Part shown: positions 12,701-31,330 of the stretch, piece by piece | Numbering within the stretch: position 1 is the first letter of the stretch | How the letters are laid out: each line of letters begins with the position of its first letter | DNA from: Whitmania pigra | Taxonomy: Eukaryota; Annelida; Clitellata; Hirudinida; Haemopidae | Reading direction: 5' to 3' | DNA length: 64,000 nt | NCBI GenBank assembly: GCA_021613335.1 | Contig: JAJTWR010000308.1 | Location: 992,501 to 1,056,500 of the forward strand | Notes under the pieces: generated by a model | Database searches by the model: none | What the model saw: the letters and a program-made list of their open reading frames with translations, nothing else | What the model was told of the DNA's origin: nothing | Position numbers and translations under genes: made by a program

Positions 12701-13858
12701 AAAATGAAGATGAGTCACGGAACTTCGAGGGAGACATCCTGGTGGGTGATTCTCGTCTGCGTTTTGGCGGCAGTTTTGACTGCGTTCGTTTTTCTTTCTC
12801 TTCTGCTCATGTTGAAGAAGCAAAGGAGGAAAGAAATGGACAAAGAAACTCATTACTTTACCAGTGGTGAATTGGGCAAGTTTTTGGTTATTTGCAGTAA
12901 TTTAACAAATATTAATTCAACCATTTTCTGCAACAAGTTCACAACAGAACTGGATTCCTAAGGAGATTAAGCAGGCTAAAACACGTTATTTCATACAAAA
13001 TACTAATTTTTAGGAGCATCGATTGCACAATCCACTACAGCGGAGAAGGATGTCAAGAAACCAATCACACCTGTGTTCGAGAGCACCTATGAAAACCTGT
13101 CCTCCGTCTACAGCGCTCAGTCCACCCACGGTTCAACAATTGATTCAAAACCATCCCCTGCTGCCAATGGCACCGGTAAATTCGGAAAAGTGGCATGTGC
13201 ACCGGTCTTTCCACAAGCCATCCACCGTTACACTCAACAACATACCGGTCCAACTCTGCTCGGTAACAACGCCGAGCAACTTATTTGTCAGACTTACATG
13301 ATCAAACCAAAGTTGATGCAGGATCAGACCCTCAAATCAGACGGCTACAAAGGGGTTTACGAGGGTGAGGGGAACACATGATGATGATGATGATGACGAT
13401 GCCGATGACTATGACGATGATAATCCCACATTGAACCTTTTTCAATAACAACTATATGTAATAAAATATGAAACATAATATTATGATTATGAAATTTAAA
13501 ATGCACTACTAACAATCATTACAAAGCAAAATATTACTCGAAAGGCATCAACACTCAACTATCTGAATCCTTCCTGCCCTCATACGAGGAAGACAACTCG
13601 ATGAGTCAACTGCTGGCGATGCGCAAGATGTCCCTGAACTGTCAGCAGATGTCCAACTACTTCAAACCGATCGAGTCCAGTCGAGGTCAAGAGCCTCAGA
13701 GCAGTCGGCCCTTCTACACCATTTCCAACAGAGCTTCTCGCAATTCCAGGCGTCCGACCAGCAGCGACATGGAGGACAGCGAGGTCTTCAAGGCCGAAGT
13801 GGAAAGACGCTTCTTGTCTGGAGGCAGAGATCTCTTTTCCGACCTGTGCTCCTCTTAA
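3780..13858 (+). CDS. robo: Roundabout (Robo)-type axon guidance receptor, 5' end missing
   Basis: Single-pass guidance receptor, known in the family to bind Slit. Exons: 3780-4085, 4416-4554, 4871-4998, 6416-6540, 6941-7100, 9221-9427, 9540-9820, 11181-11328, 11597-12049, 12122-12237, 12334-12499, 12681-12875, 13014-13364, 13527-13858; all phases agree. They encode four Ig domains (Ig2 to Ig5 by resemblance; Cys pairs, DAGFYTC, DEGEYVC, DGGVYLC, DAGMYTC), three FN3 domains (GPPIKLHASEIKDSSIRLSW; VGSTHVRVRW; VPSAPPTNIQATVLENNTLK), then a transmembrane helix (WWVILVCVLAAVLTAFVF) and basic stop-transfer KKQRRK. The intracellular tail is only about 250 residues. I see no proline-rich CC2/CC3 motif and no clear YATT-type CC1 motif. 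The Ig2 exon carries an acidic/His insertion (HTDHHSDTSQVENG) between its cysteines. The TM exon ends in a GC donor. Signal peptide and Ig1 are not found, so the gene probably starts left of the window. Confidence 0.9.
6556..6752. repeat. (ATT)n microsatellite in a Robo intron
   Basis: About 195 bp of TTA/ATT repeats begin about 15 bp after the donor at 6,541, with several one-base phase slips (TATATTATT). It lies inside the intron that splits Ig4. Confidence 0.95.
7101..9220. other. Robo intron with GTT/GAT repeat
   Basis: This 2.1-kb intron separates Ig4 from Ig5. About 7,101-7,400 is a mixed GTT/GAT repeat starting right at the donor. The rest, about 7,440-9,220, shows no exon-like frame on either strand that I can support. 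Confidence 0.6.
9821..11180. other. Robo intron within the first FN3 domain
   Basis: The intron falls between the GEE-type end of one FN3 exon and the exon starting GWTRVSENVKE. No further gene or repeat family is recognised in it. Confidence 0.6.
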
Positions 13859-15133
13859 ATTTCTTCCTATCTACGTTCAAATCCTCATTTTCACTCTGAA
13901 CTGCTGAGGCAATTCTTCCATTACTAAATATTTTCAAGGAATACTCATAGAATAATAATAATGATAATAATGGTGGAGATGGTGATGATGATTTTGTCGA
14001 TGATGTTGATGGTAATGATGGCGTTATGGTGATGATGTTGATGGTGACGGCTATTTTGATGATGTCTAGAGGCATGGTAATGTGCCGCTTCTGTGCGAAA
14101 CTGCAGTATCGGGAAATTCGAATTCAAGGCTTTCATGTTATTTTGTTGCCAATCAAGCTGACAGAAATTATGACTATTTACGCGTCGGATCTCCTCAAAA
14201 TCATGTGTCTTGATGACGGAATAATCATCCCACTTTCCAATAATCTCCCTCATCCGTCCTTCATCCACAGAAACATTGGGATGTGCATCTCCACGGTAGC
14301 ATACATGAGTTGTTTTAGTGGCATCTATTTTGTTGTGTTGTAGACGATTATTTTTTGAATTATTTTTATATTTTGCATACAGATTAATTTCATTTTCATT
14401 GGTGAATAATAAAGTTCTTCATCGCAAGTAGGAATTTGTTCTTGTCCATTCGGAACAACTTTCGGTCGATGAGAAAATTTGATTCTCGAATTACATCAGA
14501 AGGCCTGCGCACACATGTCATGCATGAATGCGTAGCTGTACCCGATCCAATTGAGTTCTGAGAATGAAAGTTTCATAGGAATTCATTCTCACAGTTTTTT
14601 CTAAATTTCTTCTGACGCCTTAAAATAAATTGAAACAAGAATAATTGAAATTAAATTGGAAAAAAAGTGTCTCAAAAATTGCTTTCGTCAAAAAAAAAAA
14701 GAACGAAATCAAAACGAATACGTGACCAGCATTAGTCACCGGCGATCATCATCATCATGCCTGTCATCAGTGTCACTGGCATCATCATCATCAACATCAT
14801 CATCGACCATCATAAACATCACCATGCATCATTACTATCACGACATCACGAGGAGCTTAATCGAGACGATTAATAAATTCTTTCACACGTTCGTAAGAAG
14901 TACTCGATCACGTACAGGCATGAATAAGGTCTGTGAAAATAAGGACAGATAAAGAGACGAGAATAGAAATTCATAGGAATTCATACAAATCGACAAGCCA
15001 TCCACATGTTTAAAAACAGTTTAAAAACTTTACAATTGAATTTGCCGGACTGGGTTGAATAAACTTAGCATCTCTCTCAACACGATTAATCGACGATTAA
15101 TTGACGCTTAAAACGTCCAAAGACTTCAACTAC
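13859..15133. other. Convergent 3' region between Robo (+) and shootin (-)
   Basis: This holds the likely 3' UTRs of both genes. GAT- and ATC-type trinucleotide patches occur at about 13,950-14,050 and 14,740-14,830. No additional coding sequence is supported. Confidence 0.6.
14408..14413 (+). terminator. Candidate poly(A) signal of the Robo gene
   Basis: An AATAAA lies about 550 bp after the Robo stop codon, in an AT-rich segment with no other gene on this strand before the shootin 3' end. It is inferred from motif and position only. Confidence 0.45.
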
Positions 15134-23329
<8,196 letters not shown>

Positions 23330-25751
23330 GTTGACAAGATTTGAGAATATGTTTACAAACAACCCATGAAGGTGTTCTACTAAGCAATTATCTCGCAATT
23401 ACATCCGTTTTATCTCATAATTATAATCGTTTTTCGTGACCGATAAACAAGGAAGTCTCTACAGCTTTGTGAGGCTACTTGTCATGTTAAGCTGAGAATA
23501 GAAAACTTCTTCGTCGATAAAGGCTAAAATCGGACTTATGCTTAACTGCTTATTGTATTTTATTAGCACTCACTATGTGGCAGATATAACATATATAACA
23601 ACGATGATAACATTGCGATGATGTTACACCTAGAATTGTTACATTTAAAATGTGGTTATCCTTATTAATGCATCAGTTAATCGCTTAAGCAATATTAAAT
23701 GGCATTAATATGAATACTTTTTATCCTGAAGTCATTGAGGTCCTTTGTAAAGCATTTTCAGCTCCGCACGAAGTAGTAAAGGCTCATGCAATTTGAAATT
23801 ATAAAAGATAATGTAATGTGGAATTCACATTCTGAAATAATAAACTTTAAACTGTCACTTCTCGGCAGCAATTCATTTTAATTTTGAGAGTTTATAAACT
23901 TTATCACATCTCATTATTGCCTGTGCTGCTTATCCAATACTGATCAGTTACTTAATTAATTTGAAGAAGAATTAGAAGGCTCAGTGTCGTGGCCTCAAAA
24001 CTAACTTGTTAAAAGATAGTGGTTCTGAATATTTCTTAGAAGCATTAGTTCCGGAATTTGGCGTGGTCGGGGCCCAAAAACACAAACCAAAGAAACGTTT
24101 TTTCTTTGTCCAGGGGGCAACAGGACTGGCGACGAGGTTTATGGACCTCAACCACCACACTGCACTCGTGCTTCCATGTTAAAGTGCTATGAAATGTCAT
24201 GAATTTTATATAATGCCATTTTTTCTTTGTAATAATAAGTCTAATAAACCTCGTCGCAATTTTTCTGTTTATCAGGTCGTTTATTATTTAAGTTATTGCA
24301 AATGTTTTGGCAATATAAGTTTAATTATTTTTTTCTTTTTTTAGAAAAATTTAATAATTCAAAATGAAAAAAACAAATCAAACAAACAAAAAAAACCAAC
24401 AGGCGGATTAATAAAGAACTCATGTATCAGCTTTAAGGAAGCGCAAGCTGACCCAGAAATATCAATTAATTGAAAGAACAATAATAAAACTGCCGAATAA
24501 ACTATTAATCGAAAACACCACAAACTAAGTACAATTTAAATAATAAATATAATAGTATGAATGGTAGGATCTGAGTCTGATTTTGATAGATGAGGGAATG
24601 GTGTTTCCTAGTCTAGGTCCATATCATGTTATTGAAAAGAGCTTGAGGGTGGCTTTGGCAAACGATGGACTATATTCATGACGGAGGGGGTATGAAGGTT
24701 TGGTGTAGTTGACACTTTTGGACATAAGACCTACAAATTTATCTGGAAGGGCATTCTTATTGTAAGAGAACATAACTGGGGCAGTTTGAAGACTGTGTAT
24801 TTATTGAAGATTTAATAAATTGTTATTGATAAAAGTCGAATTTGTATGAGATGAAATTGGCAGTAAAAATATTATACCGATGATACGCTTTTGTAAGATA
24901 AATAATTGGTTAAAACGAGTGTGATAAGTAGATGCCCTTTACAATATTACAGTAAGTAAGATAAAGATAAATAAGGGAAAAATATAATAGTATTGCTATG
25001 TTGGTATTTACAAAAGGACGGATTCTGGCAATGATACCAATATTCCTAGCTATTCGGCCTTGTATGTGTTTTATGTGATCATTTTCAATTCCTTCATTCC
25101 ATTCAGGCTTTGATTTCTATGATTAATTTATGGAGCTATATTTACTTATCATTAGAAATAATATTAAATATTTATTCTTGCTGAATCTAAATGGCTTCAA
25201 GGTTTGCTAGTTTGTTTAGCAAAGATCACATAATTTTTTTATTATTCAATCATTTCTTCAGGTTATCTTAGACAATAAACATAAACCAATATTGGAGATC
25301 TATAAAGAAATTCCGATGACGCTGAAAGATTAAACTAATATGTTCATTGATTTCAGAAAAATGTTTGCTCAGGCGATTAAAATTTTTATTCAGGACAAAT
25401 TTTAAATTCAAGCATCGAATTGGCAGTGTAAAAATTGAACGCAGTGATGGTTTATTGATCAATTAACCAAATTATTTTGAAAAATCATTCATTTCCTTTA
25501 AAGAAAGATTGAGACAAAATAAATAAATTTAATAAGTAAATGAAATCAGTTTCGCGGAATGAAGATTACTGGTTCAACTGAGGAGCTCCCTAATTATGAC
25601 TTCGAAACATTCCTGTTAAAATGTGTTATTTTAAGTCATGAAATAATTCATAAAAATATTATTTGAAATTGTGAAATAATTCATGCAAATATCATCTAAA
25701 GTCATGAAATATTATTTGAAATCGTGAAATAATTCAAAAAATATTAAAAAC
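23330..25751. other. Intergenic region between shootin and REEP
   Basis: No coding exon is supported. The minus strand should hold the shootin promoter at its left end and the REEP 3' UTR at its right end. A perfect 14-bp inverted repeat is listed separately. Confidence 0.55.
24129..24257. repeat. Perfect 14-bp inverted repeat with 101-bp spacer
   Basis: GCGACGAGGTTTAT at 24,129-24,142 is mirrored exactly by ATAAACCTCGTCGC at 24,244-24,257. It could be a stem-loop or the remains of a small transposable element. No protein frame lies between the arms. Confidence 0.7.
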
Positions 25752-27749
25752 TTACTCCTTCTCTTCTTGAACTTTGACTTTATCAGAATCGGGATGGTCT
25801 TTTGAACATGCGGTCGGTTCTAATTTGTTACGAAATTAATTAATTCAATACTTTCGTTATTTCTTTATTAAATTAATAAACACCGGAAATACATAAATAG
25901 ATTTTTATCGAAATTTTAAAATCGAAATGAATTCAGATTGAATAGTAGACGTTGTATTGCATAATTTGTGTAAGCTTTCTTATTTAAAAGATCAAATTAT
26001 GCAAATTACTCTGAGTAGTTAAATAATCCTTTCTAAGTGAAATGTCAATTTTATTTCAATTTACCTTCTGGAGCCTCAGAGAGTTCTTTTGTTGGGGTGA
26101 CGCCGATTGAACTTTTTCTTTGGCGTTTCGTTAAGGATTTTTTCTTTTCCTTGGATTTTTCCTCCCAGTCCTCCAAATTCTGAGCTTCCTTCACGTCCTG
26201 TATTTGCTCCATTATGATCTGAGCCTGATTATAACAAATGTTACCTTAATTTGGTCAAATAGGACAATAATAAGAATTGGCAAGATTTATTTAATATTAT
26301 ATTGTCATATGAATTGATAGTTAATATATTACAAATTAATTAATATTAACAGATAATAACGGAGTTACAGAGATTGTTATGATTTGAAGCATTAATAATA
26401 TCTCAATTTCAGCATTTCTACATTTATATCAGTAATTTTTTATATTTGTAAAGAAATTTTAAAGATATCTTAACACTAAACAATCTTATCAATTTCAGCA
26501 TTTCTATATTTTATTACATTTCTATACATTATTATATCAATGATATATTTGTAAAGAAATTTTATATATATCTTAACACATTGGCTATTTCACCTTCAAT
26601 GCTCCTGTGGCCAAACCAGTCACCAGGCGATCCAATCCTCTGGTGCCAAGCTCGACCAGAGAGGAATAACTCTTCTCACTGACTTTTTCCAAATAATCGT
26701 CGATTTCCTGGAAGTCATTATTTACTTGAGCCCTCACTTTTTACTTAATTTGATGAAAGTCCACAACATATTTACAATAAGTAAACTGAATTAAATGTTA
26801 TTTAAACTAATTAAAATGTTTATTTATTTCTTTAAAAACCGTTAAACCTTTTCGTGTTTCATAAACTGAGGATGAATGACTCGAATGTACAAAATATGAG
26901 CTCCTTTTGTCATCGGTGAAAGGAGCCAAATGACAAATAAAACTTTAACCTCATAATAAAAGGGAAACCTGAAGAATACAAATAATTTAGTTTAAATGTA
27001 CAATTACCCGTATATCTCAAATATAAACATCGTTTAAAGTATGCGTGATGTATAAAGATGTTATTCTTAGCTAGAGTGATTCATACGTTGAACGCATTGT
27101 TGTCAAGTATGAACTTTTGCGTGTGCCACAAATCGATTTCTTAATCATCAGATGTTCGCGAATATTTTCCTAACGAAATTCTTTACCTCTCGAAGCTTCA
27201 TGTTCATTTATCTTGCATGTGTTTAATAGTCCTTAATGCAGGGTGTGTGCATTTTATTAAAGTCCATTTCATAACTAGAAATTACGCAGCAGATTAATAA
27301 AGGCAAAGCTATTAATCGTCATGGAATATTACAAAGATTTAGATTATGTGTGTTAATGAGTTTGACGCCCGAAGTGATGTTAAGGATTCTGCTTATGGAA
27401 ATGCTTAAAAAAATTAAAAATGTTCACCAAGATATGAAGATATCGGTGACCAGTTCCACTGAGGTGAAGATACTAAATACGATCCAATATATCATCCATT
27501 TTGTCTGTCAAATTGATATGCTAGCATTGAATGACATCGAATTTTAAATTTTAAAAATAAAATTATTACTAACGTATTCTTTAATGTTCTTCGTTCGTAT
27601 GGCTTTAAAAGAATGATATGACGGAAATAAAAGTCCAAACACAATTCTGCATTAAATGGCATTTTTATTGTGTGTTTTATTAGCAAGCCTCTAAATAAAG
27701 CATATTTTGACACTAACATTACCAGCCTCGATACCAAAGCAGAAAGCAT
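25752..27749 (-). CDS. REEP: REEP1-4-type receptor expression-enhancing protein
   Basis: ER membrane protein of the REEP1-4 branch, which shapes tubular ER and binds microtubules. Exons on the minus strand: 27749-about 27712, 27646-27574, 27504-27428, 26968-26848, 26707-26594, 26224-26065, 25819-25752, about 216 aa. It reads MLSALVSRL, then [73 protein letters not shown], then [20 protein letters not shown], all matching the family order (hairpin membrane segments, then the amphipathic RSYE-type helix). The charged tail ends KVQEEKE. The join of exon 1 to exon 2 needs a weak donor (GT at 27,711), or exon 1 is slightly different. The final stop TAA overlaps a perfect GTAAGT donor motif, so a longer C-terminal isoform cannot be excluded. 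Head to head with LMF1. Confidence 0.85.
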
Positions 27750-28234
27750 GATTGTTCAAATCAAAGTTAACCAATAAGATGCAAAAGGTATTTTTCTAAT
27801 ATTTGACGAAGATAAAATAAGGGCTTAATTATTCGTTCCGGGGGCTCGAAATTGTGAACCCAACTCATATAAAGCAACAGATGTTGTCCAAGCTGAAACT
27901 CAGTCTAGTCAATATGGTTTTCATAACATATAAGTTTGAATAAGCCATTAAATTGGAAAAATAAGTACTGTTTATTATTTGATACAAATTTAATTTATTA
28001 ATAATAATATCTTGCTGCAGGAGGATAAACATTCAAGTAGTGGACTCATTTTTTAATAATAAGAAATTAAACAATTAAGTTAGCAAATTTATAAAATTGT
28101 TAATATTGTTTAATTAAGAATGTTGTGATATATATTCGAGAATTCTTAAATGATATTATGACGACAGACATGTCACTTTTAAACGCATAACTGCATCTTT
28201 CGAATATTGTGCTGAGTTGGATTAAGGTACCGTT
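27750..28234. promoter_or_regulatory. Shared 485-bp intergenic region between REEP (-) and LMF1 (+)
   Basis: The two start codons face away from each other, so this interval probably contains both promoters. I see no obvious TATA box; the segment is AT-rich. The function is inferred from gene arrangement only. Confidence 0.4.
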
Positions 28235-31069
28235 ATGGCCAGCGTCTTAAGACGCCGTATACCATATGCCACTGGCTTTCCAGAACCTCCAGCAGAGAGG
28301 CTTGAGGCTGCTTCTAGCGAGGAAAAAATTGCTAAAGCTCCATTACTAGAGAAAGGCACATTCTGGTTGACAAGAATCGTGATTCTAAGATATATTGCCT
28401 TTATTTATTGTAATGCATGAGAGAAATTGATGAAATCTTAGTTTCTTTTTTAAAATAAAAAAACTGTCTTGCAGTTGTAGCTTTCTTGGTAGCCTTCAAT
28501 CAGAATGAGGCACTGATAGGGCAAAGAGGATTGCTACCTGCAAATTTGTTCTTAAAACAAATTGAGAACCGAACTAATGATGATTTAAAAATGAAATTCA
28601 CTTATGTTCCATCACTCATGTGGCTGTTTGACTATGATAATCATCTAAATGATCTGCTAAATGGAATGTCTCTTCTTGGTTTACTACTGGCTGCCTTGGT
28701 TATATTCTGTGGATGTGCCAACATTTGCGTGATGATCCTGCTCTGGATTTTATATCATTCGATAGTCAATGTAGGTCAAAGATGGTAAGTAAAAGCAGAA
28801 CTTATTACCACTTATGGTAGAACTGTTATCTGATTGTTGGAATCCATTTTATTCAACAGGTATTCTTTTGGTATGTGTTTTAAGCTTTTTTGTAGGCAAG
28901 AATTATTCATTTTTAATTTTAGTGTCATTAAGGTTTAGAATTTTTTTTTGTGTTTGTCAATAAAATATAAAATATTAAGATCATGTAGACACATGCAGTA
29001 TAAATTAAATTATACTTATTTTTTTTTGTGTTTGTCAATAAAATATAAAATATTAAGATCATGTAGACACATGCAGTATAAATTATATTATACTTTTATA
29101 AAGAGGTAATTAGCACATAAGCTATATAGAAAGATGTGCTTGTTTATAAATAGCAATTAATACTGAAAAGTAACAGGTCAATAAATTTTAAATGATTATA
29201 ATTTATTTAGGATGGGAGTCACAGCTTCTGGAGACTGGATTCTTGGCTGCATTTTTGTGTCCTTTGCTCACATGGAAACAATTCCCAGAAGGAACATCGG
29301 CCCCATTTCTGATAATATTTTGTTTTAGGTGGCTCATATTTAGGATCATGCTTGGTGCAGTGAGTGCCATGTATTCTTAAGTATCTGAGAGATGAGTTGT
29401 AAAAATGAAACATCATTAAATTTTACATTTAACAATCTTATCTGCTTCTTATTTGCTAATTTAATAGGGTTTAATCAAAATCAGAGGAGACAGATGTTGG
29501 CTTGATCTAACCTGCATGAACTACCACTATGAGGCATAACTTTTTGTATGGTTTATTTATTAATTTAGTTAGTTTAAATGGAGTTTGTTATGTCGCTTTG
29601 ATTTCTTATTGCTAAATAAGTATTTGTAAGTGATAATATGTATTGAATATTATAACTTAGACTCAGCCAGTACCAAATCCATTGAGCTACTTCATGCATC
29701 AAGAGCCGGAAAACTTCCATAAATTTGAAACTTTAGTGAACCACTTCATTGAATTAATGGCTCCTTTCCTTCTTCTCATGCCTCGAATGTTTTGTGCAAT
29801 CGGAGGCTTTCTGCAAATATTGTTTCAGGTTAATTCTTATTATTATTAAATTCTTATTATGGGTTAAATGAATAATTTAATTGACAGTTACTTTGGACTT
29901 TATTTTAGGTTCTTCTGATAATAAGTGGTAATCTTAGTTTTCTTAACTGGCTCACGATAACTCCAAGTTTGGCATGTTTTGATGATAAATCACTGTCATG
30001 GATGTTCTCAGTTCAAAAGTTAAAGACTGTTAAAGCTCTGCAAATTCTTAAAATATCTACAAACCAAAGTCATAAAAAAGGTGTAAATACATATTCTTAA
30101 TATTAATTCCCAAATGCTTATGATTTGTTAATTTAGGATATTACATAAGACAGACTTTTAATGTCTGTTTTACTTTGATGATTGGCTACTTGAGTATCCC
30201 CATCATTCAAAACTTAATGTCAGCCAAACAAATTATGAACACTTCATTTGACCCTTTGAGAATTGTCAATACATACGGAGCTTTTGGAAGGTGATCTATA
30301 GCTTTTAAATTTATTATCATGTAGTTAGAAAACTAATAAATTGCCACAGCAACTGCTCCACTTATTTTATCCAATTTAAGTTGATGAAATAATTCTTACC
30401 AGCATAACTAAGCAGAGGACTGAAGTCATATTTGAGGGTACTCACAGCTTGGATCCTCACGACCCAGGCACTAAATGGCTTGAATACGAATTCAAGTGTA
30501 AACCTGGTTGTATGCTTTATGCAATAAAATGTCAATGAATTATTTTAAAATCAAGTTGATTTTATTTGAACGCGTCAGGAGGAATATCTCGAAGACCCTG
30601 CTTAATTACTCCGTATCATTACAGGTTGGATTGGTTGATGTGGTTTGCAGCCTTCCAGGTAGTCATTTATGATCATTTTGTCATAATAATAAATTTCATT
30701 AATAAAAATTACTTAACTCTGAAATGCTTATTTAGGATTACAGGCAAAATTACTGGCTGATTCACCTTGGCATAAAGTTCTTGCAGAATGACAACAGCAC
30801 TTTGACTCTCATCTCTTACAATCCTTTTGAGGGAAAGATACCCCCTAAGTTAGTCATCTGGTCAAAATTGTCCTCAGGAACCCCACTGCAAAATTTTTAA
30901 TTTCAGATGGGTGAGAGCCGAGCACTACAGGTATCACTTCACAAAGCTCTGGAGCAATGCAAGCTCAAAAGGGCACTGGTGGAAAAGGAGGAAGATAGGG
31001 TCATACCTTCCACCAATTTCACTTGAGACAATCAAAGATTATGCCAACTCAATGCAATGGCCACTGTGA
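28235..31069 (+). CDS. LMF1: Lipase maturation factor 1 (LMF1)
   Basis: Multi-pass ER protein that in vertebrates is needed for folding and export of lipoprotein, hepatic and endothelial lipases. Twelve exons: 28235-28409, 28475-28784, 28860-28870, 29211-29359, 29468-29533, 29661-29828, 29909-30080, 30137-30290, 30403-30506, 30579-30658, 30736-30848, 30907-31069, giving 554 aa against about 567 in human. Conserved landmarks: VAFNQNEALIGQRGLLPA, GWESQLLETGFLAAFLCP, FRWLIFRIMLGAGLIKIRGD, HYETQPVPNPLSYFMH, GNLSFLNWLT, SLACFDD, NTYGAFGS, YEFKCKPG, RRPCLITPYHYRLDWLMWFA, KWVRAEHYRYHF, SYLPPISLE. These match LMF1 rather than LMF2. Exon 3 is an 11-nt microexon (Y-S-F codons). Intron 5 uses a GC donor (GAG|GCATAA). 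Intron 3 contains a 78-bp tandem duplication. Confidence 0.95.
28942..29097. repeat. 78-bp tandem duplication in LMF1 intron 3
   Basis: Two adjacent copies start at the T-run before GTGTTTGTCAATAAAATA (28,950 and 29,028) and are almost identical over about 78 bp. The near identity suggests a recent duplication. Confidence 0.9.
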
Positions 31070-31330
31070 AGAAATGATGGCCAAAGATCTCAAACTTAAT
31101 TTTACATTTCTTATTTTTAAAATTAGTTTAAATTTTTAGATTGTTCTGTTGGAACAAAATTTTATTTATAACCTATCTGATTAGCACAGACATCAAAATT
31201 TATCCAAGGCAGTGGTACACCACCCCAAGGTAGAACATTCCATTTAAAAATCAACAAAAAGTACTAGAACAATTCATTTCATAGTGTTACATTCACAAGT
31301 GCAAACAGTCCAACATTTAGTTTGAAACTT
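31070..31330. other. Convergent 3' ends of LMF1 (+) and TASOR-like gene (-)
   Basis: Only 261 bp separate the two stop codons. A minus-strand AATAAA (TTTATT at 31,161-31,166) is a good candidate for the TASOR-like gene. I found no canonical plus-strand signal for LMF1 here, so its transcript may run into the opposing gene. Confidence 0.55.
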
